A DNA stretch of 64,000 bases from positions 74,199,833 to 74,263,832 of the forward strand of contig CM053141.1 in the NCBI GenBank assembly GCA_028571685.1, given 5' to 3'. This document shows positions 1 through 11,200 of the stretch, piece by piece. The DNA comes from Heterohyrax brucei. Its lineage: Eukaryota; Chordata; Mammalia; Hyracoidea; Procaviidae. Under the pieces are notes generated by a model that saw only the letters and a program-made list of their open reading frames with translations, ran no database searches and had not been told where the DNA came from. Every line of letters begins with the position of its first letter. Positions within the stretch are counted from its first letter, which is position 1. The translations under genes and the position numbers were made by a program.

Positions 1-2231
1 TGCATAGGGGTCTCAGTGAGAGTCCTGTTAATGAGCCCCTGAGAAATCATTGCAGTGGAGAGAATGTGCTTACACTTCATGAACCAGAGGTAATAGCGTG
101 TAAAATATAATAAAGGATGGCTAGTTTTTCCCCATTGAAAAAAAGTAAAGTGTAAATTAGATAACACCTTTTATCAAACTCTGTGGCATAGTGGTTAAAT
201 GCTGTGTCTGCTAACCAAAAGGTCCGCAGTTCTAATCTGCTTGGAGCTCCTTGGAAACTCTGTGGGGCAGTTCTGCTCTGACTGATAGGGTCACTATGAG
301 TTGGAATCAGCTCGGTGGCAGTGGTTTCATTTGGTTTTGGTTTTATTGTGCAGACCTGCAAGTTTTGATTAACATTTACCATTACGTGACCAGTACTACC
401 ACAATTAGTTTATGAATATTCCATCACTCCAGAATACCCCCGAAGCCCTTGTGGAGTTACTCCATCTTCCGGCCCTTATCCTTTGGCAATTGGTTTTTTA
501 TCCTTGTAGCTTTGTCTTTGTAAGAATGTATTATGATAGAATTTTAAGTGTGTTTTTAGTCTCTGAAGCATAGAGATTAAACAGCTTAATACCTGGCTTC
601 ATTATAAAAGCTTTAGAAAAGGAATTCACATAGACTATTCACCTTTTGCTTCTTAGCCCCTGGATCTGACGATTTCATCCAGAGCAACCATTTGTTGAGA
701 TGTTACTACTGCATGTCTGACACTGTGGGTGGTACTGGGAATACAGTTGTAGGAGACAGGTGAATACATGGATAATTCAACTCAGTGTGACAGGTGCTGT
801 GGGAGAGGTTTGCCCCAGAATATTTAGGGGTAGTCCTCCATCCTTTCCAGTTAAGTCAGCCTCTGGGAATAGACTGCAAGCTTAGAAATATTTTTAAAGC
901 TCCCAGGGATTCCGTTGTGCAGGCATGATCTTGACGAACAGACATGAGATAACCAATTATGTAAAGACCAGGTATGAACTGTGTAACATTATTCACGGAA
1001 TTGTAAGTAATGACGAGTGAAATATAAGTGAGGAAAGATTAGAGAGATACTTAGAAAGGTAGCCTGGGGACAGAACGTAAAAGATTTTTGATTACTTGCT
1101 AGGGAGTTTGGACTGCACCCAAAGTTACAAGATCTCCTTCTTTTTATTTTCCTTTTAAAAATAATGTCAAACTTATGGAAAAGTCACAAAAGTGATGCAG
1201 AGTTTTCTCATAAGTCCTTCATTTGGATTCATTCATTTTAAAAATGAGTCACATTTTCTTTCAGTTGCTTTCCATCCCTACAATTAGATTTATAGATAGA
1301 TACTTTGAAAAAACTAAACCATTTGAAAAGAAATAGCAGATACGACCCTTCACACCTTAGTACTCGGGATTTTATTGTATAAGAGCAAGGAAATTTTGCA
1401 GAAAAGAGACAGTACTGTTACCACATTTGTGAGATTTGACATTGACTCATTAATATGTAATATACAGTTCTGGTTCAGACTTCCCTAGTAGTCCTAATCA
1501 GATCCATTATACCTTTTTTTTTTTTAACTCAGAATCCAGTCAACCCTCTTACATTGTCTTTCTCATGTTTCCTTAACTTCCTTTAATCTAGAGCAGTTTT
1601 CATGCCCTTTTTCCCTCTTTTGTTAATTTAACAATTTACAAGAGTCCAGGCCAGTCTACAGTCTTTTCTACTTCTGTATTAATAAAGCAATCTCCGTGAT
1701 GAGACCCAGCAGTTGTTATACAGTGGTTTTCGCATCTATTGATGACTTTTGCCTGAATTGATTACTACATTATTGAATGCAAAATGAGTTTTTAAGATTT
1801 TAAGCAGTAGAGAATGACACTCAGAATTGCGTTTCAGATGTACATGCAGTTTTGTAGAAACAGATTATAAGGAGCTATACTGAAGGCAAGGAAACCAGTT
1901 TGCCTCCATTTAAATGTCGCATACTAATAACAATGGCTGGTGTCATGGGGGTAGAGGGAAAGTTGAGGGTTTTCCACCACCCAGTGTTGTCACTTCAAAA
2001 CTCTTTTCATAGAATATACATATTTAACAATTTAGTTAAGATTTCAGTATGTATGTCTCTATATTTAAATGAATAAAGCATGTATTGGGAAAGCTAAAAG
2101 ATCCAAAATACTTGAAAAACTACATGTGGTTATATGAATTGTAAATTACTATCTGTTAAAAATTATCAGGAAAACCTTTTAAAACTAAGGTTTGGTCAGT
2201 CTCACTTTGTCCTTTTAATTTTTCATGGCAG
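1..2231. other. BDP1 intron sequence, mostly without recognised content
   Basis: Apart from the AfroSINE at 178-347 I see no exon. Around 1130-1560 the AT-rich sequence resembles the 3' end of an ancient mammalian L1 (weak). Sequence near 900-1110 resembles a common old mammalian repeat whose name I cannot fix. Confidence 0.5.
178..347 (+). repeat. AfroSINE (tRNA-derived SINE)
   Basis: It has the A-box-like head TAGTGGTTAAATGCT, then GCTAACCAAAAGGTC, a B-box-like segment, the middle CTCCTTGGAAACTCT, TAGGGTCACTATGAGTTGG and a TTTGGTTTTGGTTTT tail: a full-length but diverged copy. Confidence 0.93.
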
Positions 2232-2295
2232 TATACACCAACTAGTATTCCCACAGTCCAACAAGAAAATGTAATCAACCCTCAAGACCTGACAG
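2232..2295 (+). CDS. BDP1: BDP1 coding exon a (64 nt)
   Basis: Acceptor AG ends at 2231 and donor GTATGA starts at 2296. The exon reads YTPTSIPTVQQENVINPQDLT plus one base. That base joins the first two of the next exon to give Val. The QQENVINPQDL motif is typical of the vertebrate BDP1 tail. Confidence 0.9.
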
Positions 2296-5200
2296 GTATG
2301 ACAGTCTGCTTCAGTAAAGTGTCATGGAACCTAATAGTATAATTTTAAGTGCCACTTATAATTATAAACAAACACTAAATTTAAAAAAAAAAACTAAACT
2401 AAAAGTATGTTGTGTATCTGCATATGAGTTTTGTTATTCTGAATTATAAATCATCTCCATAATGTATCATTCTTTATGAAGTAACCTTTTTTAGGGGGGA
2501 GGGACTTTAAGTTTTTATTCTTAGTGATAAGCTGTCATGAGACTGTTAGAAACGAGGTAAATTAATACTTTTGGGTTGTTCGTGGCTCACTTTTTTATTA
2601 CTGACTTTTTAAACTCTTGTAGTGAGCCTGGTTGCTGATGTGCAGCAGGATGGAGATGATGAAGAAGCATTCATCTTAACTCTGGTGGAGATCCCAGCCA
2701 GTGCAGTAGAAGAGTTTACTGATACCAGTGCACAGTTACTGCCAAACCCTTTACTGCCAGCACCCATACTGGTTAAAGCCATGAATTCAGAAGAAAGGAC
2801 TGACATGAGGTAGTTAATGAGCTAAGCTGTTTTTGCTCAGAGGACATGTACTTTATTACCGATTGAACAAGTCATTCATTGACAGTATATATGCCCTGGA
2901 GATGTTATATAGTAACTTACAGAAGACATGTAAGGTGATTGGTTAATTGTATATCTGATAAGGATGCCATTTAAATACATGAATAACACAATGCTTTTAT
3001 GTGATAGCTTTTTGTATAATACTTCTTTGATATTTTAAGTATTTTGAAAGCTGTGCAGGAAGAATAGTAGTCTGAATCATAAAGTGACACCTGTTAAAGT
3101 TGTGGTTAAGCATTCGTAAGTGTATTTTAACCTCTTTAAAATGTTTGAAATAAAAATACATTCACAAGAAGTTGCAAAAATAATATAGGGGTAACATTTT
3201 TATATATTTCTGAAAATCTTGTTTTAATTCTTTGTTGTAGAAGTGTTTGGTTGTATTTTAACAGTCACAGATTAAGAAGTATAACTCATCAAGTAACATT
3301 AAAATTTGAAGGCTTTTTATATCAGAAAGGGACGTTTTGTATTAAAAGTTTACAGATGAGATTAACACTGCATGTGTATACCTCAAATTTAATTCATTAA
3401 TGTAAAGACTAAGTTGGCAAACCTTTAAATGTGAGTGTAGCAGCTGCAAACTAGCATTTACATAGTTACCTTCACCGTTAACCAAAAGATCAGTAATTTG
3501 AATCAACCAGCTGCTCCTTGGTAACCCTAGGGGTAGTACTTTTGTGTCCTGTAGGGTCAATGTGAGTCAGAATTGATTCTACTAGGGTGGTTTTGGTTTG
3601 ATTTTGGTGCCAGAGTTTCTTTGGCATTTACATTGGAATAGCTTCGGCTTGAACCTCGTTGAGTAACCTCTAATTCACTGATTCAATATGTATTCATTTT
3701 CTATGCAGTGTGAGTTTCCCAGCAACTTCAGTTGGTCAAGATACCGTATGTTTATCTAATTCTGGAAGAGATGATTCTGAAACACTCTGTGCTAATTTGG
3801 ATCTTATATCTAGGAAGAGAGCCCACTGTAGGCCTGAAGAAGGTGACTGTGTTCCTCCTGCCAAAATAAGTTCACTCACTTTAAGAGATGATTGTCAAAA
3901 ATATACCTCTGAGGTAAGGTAGCGTTATTAAGTATCTTCCAGCAGATTTGTTTTCTCTTTTACACTCTTCAGAATGTATAATGATAAATCTAGTGCTTTT
4001 CAGCATATATAATTGAAGTAAAACCACTTTTGGTTTGTCACTTTGAACCATTTCTAGTTGAAAATTAATGGACATTAATCAAGAATCCATTCTTAACTCT
4101 GATAGTGGCTAAAAATGACAAAAGCATCATACAGGTGTGGAGTTTGGTTCTGCCACCTAGTAGCAGTGAGACCTTAGACAAGTTACGTCACCTTTCTGAA
4201 GGACAGTTTCCTGGAGTATCACCATTATCAACATGAGTACTCTAATTCTAAAGCTTCCTAATTTTGGGATTATCAATCCTTTTCTGTCTCCTGTCTCATC
4301 TGGGCTCCAGTCTCTGACTCACTGTGTGGCCACATTGGCCATCTTTCAGTTGCTTCAATGAGCTATGCACCTTTATCCCTCCGGGGATTTCATTTGCTGT
4401 CTCTTCTGTATAAAATGAGAAACTGTATAAACAAAGAAACTTCTCCTTGAGCACAGTCACTGCCTCAGGAAACCTGAGTGCTGAGTTACAGGTTTTAGGG
4501 CAACTTTTTGTTTTTGTTTCTGGTACTCATCACAGTTTGTAACTGTGTCATTGAAAACTCCATTTAGAATCTGTATTCTCAGAGAGAAAACTGAAGACCG
4601 AGTACTTTTTGGATGATAAGCCGATACAGAAGCAGTATATGTCTTCATATATCTGGTATCCCACAATAGTTTTAATTTCTCTTGTTATGAGTGAGATTGA
4701 ACATCTTTTCATATACTTAAGAGTCATTTGTGTTTTCTTTTCTGTGAAGTGAATCTTCATGTTCTTTACCCATTTTTCAGTTACGTTGTTAGCCTTTTTC
4801 TTACAGATTTGGATAAACTTTTGATTATATGTAGACCTGTGATGCAACCTTCAGATCTTTTTTTCCTAGTCATTTGTCTTTTGGCTCTGCTTCCCACCCC
4901 GCCCCCCTGCCCTTTTGTTATTGTACTTAGAACTTTATTTATTTATTATGATTGAATGAAAATGTACATTCCCTTATAAATTTGCATGCTCACCTGTATG
5001 CAGCTCCCACTGCTCTCTGCCTGGTGACAGCACACCCCTCCTCTCTGTTCCATACATGTCCTATTCTCCCAACAGTCTCATGTCCCCTCCTTTCCACTCA
5101 GTCCCCTATAGGATGATATCCTATAGATGCATAGAACCATAAAGTGCCCACAAGATATGGTCAGTCTGCGTTTCCAGTTCCAATCTATTGCTGTCCGAAG

Positions 5201-8200
5201 AGTTGACCTTCATTATGATTTATGGACAGGGGCAGCATCAGGGCCAGGGGCCATGTTCCCAGGGTAACCCCAAAGTCCCTGAACCATCAATTGTGGTCTT
5301 TTAGTGGAGATCTAAGGGTGCACCCTTATTTATTCTTGTGTTGCCAGTGAGACTCAATTTTGTGTTGGCTCTGCTTTTTGTGGTTTTCTCATACATACTT
5401 TTTTGGTTAATTTTTGAATCTGAAAATTTGCAAACGTATAAAAGTAGGTAGAATAGTACAGTGTACCTCCATGAGTACAGTCACTGGTTTCAACAGTTTA
5501 TGAGTATTTCATGCAAGCCTTGTTTTGTTTTATTTTAGAACATATTTAATAACATAGGGGAAAGTTCACACTGTATTACTAATTATAAAACTAGGTGATC
5601 ATTTTATAATATGTCATTCAAGAGATGATAGATGTATGTTAGTGTGAGTAGGTCAGAAAAGTGTAGTATCTGTTTATTGGACTTGTGGTTTTTATTTTCT
5701 AAACTTTGTTTTAGTGTTTTAAAAATAAAAACAAAGCATTGTAAAAAATTGATGTTTCAGTTTTTAACTATAGAATTCACACATGCTGCATTTGGATAGA
5801 CATACAAACATTTTTCTGTACTCAGATTTATCAGTCTTTGTGTTTGATTTCTACGTATTATACATTGAAAGACTATGAGATTTAAAAAAATTTCTAGTTC
5901 ATGTCGTTGATATGTCTAGAATGCATAGAGTGGAGCCAACTTAGTTTTCTCCAAATGATTACTTAGTTGTACTAACATCAGTTATTGAATAATTTACCTT
6001 TTCCCCACTGATTTGAAATTCCACTTGTGATACTGAATTCTTGTATATGGCTGATGTATTGGTTTTCTAGGGCTACTGTAACACAATACTATAGACTGGG
6101 TAGCTTAGCCAGCCAAGCAAAGTGCCGTTGAGTTAGATCCGACTCATCAAACACATTTATTATTTCATGGTTCTTGACAGTTGAAGTCCAAGATCTGAGT
6201 GTTGGCCCTGGTGTCTCTGAAGGCTCTAGGGGAGGGATCTTTCCTGGCCTGTTCTAGCTTATGGTAATCTCTTCTTGGACATGGCAGCCTAACTCTAGTC
6301 TTCACACGGCCGTCTTCCCTGTGGGTCCCTCTGTCTCTTTTCTTTTCCTAGAATGACACTAGTCGTGTTGGATCAAGGCCCTCCCGCTCCAGTGTAAACT
6401 CTTGTTATCTTAGCTATGGTAATTGAATCTGCTAAGGCTCTGTCTTAGTTTCCTAGTGCAACTGTAATAGAAATGCCACAAGTAGGTGGCTTTGCCAACA
6501 TTGGACATATATTGTTCACAGTTTCGGCGGCTAGAAGTCTAAAATCAGGACACTGGCTAGGGTGAGGCTCTCTCTCCACTCTGAGGCAAAATCCTTGTCG
6601 GCTTCACTAGCATTCTTGTCAGTGTTCCTTGGAGGTCTCCATGTGGCATTTATGTTTTCCCACTTATGCTTACTGCTTCTGTACCTAATCTATTCTTTTA
6701 TATCTCAGACTTAATAAGATACATTCTACACTGTTGTGGCCTCATTAATGTAAAAAAGAAAACCGTATTTCCAAAATGGGATTATATTCACAGGTATAGG
6801 ATTATGATTTATAATGCATATTTGTGGGAAACACAGTTCAGTCCATAACACTGTATTTCCAAATAAGGTCATATTCACAGGTACCAGGGGTTAGGCCTTC
6901 AGCATATTTTTGATGGGACACAATTCACTCTACAACAGATGTTATTTCTGAACTTTCTTTTCTGGATTTCTTCTAGTTCCTTAATATAGTCTAAAATTTC
7001 TATGAATTTTAGAAATTTTTAGATTTCTATTGCTGCTTGTATTAAGATCAAATTAACCTGACATGTTAACTTAGGAAAAACTAACACTATATTTATGATT
7101 GAATATTCCTGTCCAAAAACATGATGTCTGTGTTTTTTCTTTTTGTCCTTTTGTATATTTCAGACTCTTCTTCATATAGATCTTGCCCATTTGTTATTAG
7201 TTAGGCTTCAGAGTTTTAATATTTTTTGCTATTCTAAATAGGTTCTGTACTCTCTAGATAATGTACTGAATTTCCTCATTATATGAAGTGATTTTTTTTT
7301 TAGTTGATCCTGTTGAATTTTCTAGGTAAATGGCTAGATCTTCTATAAGTAAAATTTTAATTCTTCTACCTTTTTAGGTTCCTGATTTTTTTCTTGTATC
7401 AAATTATAACTCAAAAATAGTGTTAAAAATATTGCTGATAATGGGCATCCTTTCCTTGTTCCTGATCTTAGTGGAATGTTTTTAATGGTTATTAAGTGGG
7501 ATACTGACTTCGATTGTGATAGTTACATTTTCTGATGTTAAGAAAATGTCTTAACACTCGCCAGAATTGATCACATACCAGGCCATAAAGCAAGCCTTGG
7601 CAAAACTGAAAGCACAGAAAGACTACACAGCATCCTTTCAGAACATAAAGGCATAAAAATAGAAATCACTAAAAGAAAAACCAAGGGAAAAAATTAAAAC
7701 ACTTAGAAACTGAACAACACCTTGCTCAAAAACTTCTGGGTTATAGAGGAAATCAAGGATGCAATAAAGCCATTCACAGAACAAATGCAAATGAAAGCAC
7801 ATCCTACCAGAACCTTTGGGACACAGGAAAAGTAGTGCTCAGAGATCAATTTATGTTATAAATGCATACATTAAAAAAGGAAAAAAGAGCCCAAATCAAA
7901 CCATTAACTCTACAACTTGAACAAGTAGCAAGAGAGTGATAAAAGAAGCCTTCAGTCATCAAAAGAAAGCAAATAATAAAAATTAGAGCAGAACTAAGTG
8001 AATTAGATAATAGAAAAATGATTGAACAAGGTACTAAAGACCAAAAGCTGAGTCTTATAAAACATTGACAAAATCAGTAAACCACTGGCCAAACTGACAA
8101 AAGATAAACAGGAGAGGAAGCAAATAACCTGTATATGAGATGGGCAATATCACAAAAGAGGCCACTGAAATTTAAAAAATCATAAGAGAATACTATGAAA

Positions 8201-11200
8201 AATTATACTCTAACAACTTTGAAAACTTAGAAAAGATGAACAGATTGCTAGAAACACACCGACCTAAACTAAACTAAACTAACAGAAACAGAGGTAGAAT
8301 GATTAAATTAACCTGTAACAAAAGAAGAGATCGAAAAGGTTATTAAAAAACTCACTACAACAACAAAAAGCCCTGACCCTAACAGTTTCACTAGAGAATT
8401 CTGCCAGACTTTTAGAGAAGAGTTAACACCTATTACTAAATGTATTTCACAGCATAGAAAAGGATGGAATAAACCAAATTCATTCTGTGGACCCAGCATA
8501 ACCCTGATACCACAAAAATGGAAAGGCACCACAAAAATAGGAAATGACAGACCAGTATCTCTCATAAACTTAGAGGCAGAAGTCCTCAACAAAATTGAAC
8601 CCAACAGAATTCAACTACATAGCAAAAAAATAATTCACCATCACCAAGTGGGATTCATGCCAGGGCTGCAAGAGTGGTTCAGTGTTAGAAAAGCAGTCAG
8701 TGTGATCAGCTATATAAATAAAAGACAAGAGCTTCTTGATTTTATCAGTTGATGCAGAAGAAAATGTCTATTCAGTTTGTTCCAAGAATGAATGTTGTTA
8801 GGTACCTTCCTCCAAGTAGAGGTGGTGGTACTTGTTTTTTCTTCACAGATCTGTTGACACAGTGACAGCTCTCATGGTGTTGAGCCCTGCTTGCATCTCT
8901 AGAGCAGACCTTTTGATGCTGGTGCTAGTCTTTAGATGTTTTGCCGTGTAACCTTGTGATGGTTGGTATTCTAGCCCTACTGAGAAACCTTGCAATTGAT
9001 GGTTGGCGTTCTGGCCCTGCTGCATAACCTTGCGATGGTCAGCGTTTGGGCCCTGCTGCATAACCTTGCAATTGATGCTTGGCATTTGGGCCCTGCTCCA
9101 TACCTTGTGACGATCGGCATTTGAGCCCTTCTCCATAACCTTGCGGTGGTCAGCGTTCGCGCCCTGCTCCCTACCCTTGCAGTGGTCTGTGTTTGTGCTT
9201 TGTTCTGTACCCTTAAGGTGGTTGGCACTGTGGCCCAGCTCCGTAACCTTGTCGGCGTTTGGGCCCTGCTTCATAACCTTGTGATGATCGGTGTTCTGGC
9301 CCTGCCCCGTAACCTTATGATGGTTGGTGTTCTGGCCCTGCTCCGTACCCATGTTGGAGTTTTGGCCCGGCCCCATATCTTTGTGATGATTGTTGTTTTG
9401 GCCCTGCTCCAAGTGCAGCTGGCTCACAGCCAGCATCAGCATTACTGCTTAGTGTATATAAGATATTTGAAAGGGTTTCCTGTTGTACTGTGCTGAAGAA
9501 CAGTGTAAATAATAGTGGCACTGTCCTTTCTATTAAGTGTTTGGTAAGATTCCTTAAGATATTGCCTGACTCTAGAGGTTTCTGGGAGATATGTACTTTA
9601 TTTACTTTAAAAAAGAAAGAAGATTAATTTTAACTGATAAATGGATTTCTAACAGTTTTGTAAATTTTTTTGAAACAGGTGTATTCAGAGGAATTAGCAA
9701 ACATTTTAGAGGAAACAGGTGAGTGAAATAAATTTTAACATGATTGTATTTTACTAAATATCCTGATATTTCGTGAACCCCTGCATATTTGAGATTGATG
9801 CTGTCTTGCTCACACTTAGGAGTTGTAGTTTTGTTACCAGCAGTTTCCTCTGCCCAGCTGGGATCTTGGATTTCAGCTACTCTTGGTAGCCCAGGAGTCT
9901 GAGTAGTGCAGATTGCTAAGGTGCTTTACTGCTAACTGAATGGTTGGAGTTCAAGTCCAACCTGCTTCTAAAAATCACCTGCTGAAAACCCTATGGGACA
10001 CAGTTCCACTGCTCTGCCCCGTGTGTTATCACCATGATTCCAGGTTGAGTAAAGGCAGCTGTGCTTTTGTTTGGAGGAGGCAGGGAGCCAAAAGAAACTC
10101 CTTTCATCCTGTGCTTGGCTAAAAATTATGATTACTGGAATTTTCTTTAAAAAGTTCAGCAACTAAGTTTTGGAAGTTAGAAAGAGTATAAAGGTATTTT
10201 TATAGGTCCTCTGCTTTACCCAGAGAGCCCGCTGGATGATGCTAATGGTTTGCATGTGACTACCAAGCTCAAGGTTGGCACTTTGAACACACCCAGCAGC
10301 ACTATAGAAGAAAGACCTGCAGATCTGCTTCCATAAAAGATTACATCCAAGAAAACCGTGTGGAGCAGTGCTGCTCTGTAACACACGGTGTCAGTCATGA
10401 GTTAGAATCAGTCTGATGGCAGTGAGATGGATTTGGCATTTCAGTTTTGTCCGAGAACTAGATTGATATGGAAACATGTAAGGTGCTGTTAAGTTGGCTC
10501 TGACTCATGGCAACACCATGTATGTCAAAGTAGAACTGTGTGCTCCATAGGGTTTAACAACTGATTTTTTTTGTCCCATACTTAGATTGCCAGGCTTTTC
10601 TTTCAGGATGCCTCTGGGTGGGTTCGTACCTCCAGCCCTTCATTTAGTAGCCTGTTGTGTGGATCATTACACTACCCAGGAATTCATAGATTAGTACTAG
10701 AGAAGCTGAAAAGAGAGCTTATTCTATGTAAGCTACTTAGGGAGGCTCAAAGATCTTGTGTCTCCTAGTTTTACAGAAGTTTTTATCTCTATGCAATATT
10801 AAAACGTTTTTCTCATATCTTTCACAATTTTTTTCTGATTATTTTTCCTCATTTCCTTCAAATGTGCTATACTTTAGACATCAGTCACCTTATTAGCCAT
10901 TGCATAACAATGTTAATGGCACTTGGGAATAAAGAAAAGTTGTTGATGGCATCTTACAGAGTTAGAGGTACAGGGTAGAAAGCCAATGATGGTTCTGGTT
11001 CTTTAAAGACAGTTTTAATGTTAATACAGTGACGTAGATTTAATCTCAATTATCTCAGCTTTCAGTGTGAAACTATATTAAGGTTATAGTTTCCAGCCTC
11101 TAGAAATGTGCTTTCTCCCTTCCACCTCCATCATTCTGTGACAAAATCGTTTAAAAAAAATCACAGCACACTAAATTATTAGTGAGTCTATTAGCTGTCA

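Noticed and set aside
8843..9442. 199-codon reverse frame resembling a repetitive protein
   Set aside because: It arises from the 36-bp minisatellite, whose period is a multiple of three. No splice sites, promoter or homology, and the 40-bp and 30-bp units are what one expects of a non-coding tandem repeat.
9146..9496. 116-codon forward frame over the same minisatellite
   Set aside because: Same cause: translation of the tandem repeat on the other strand.
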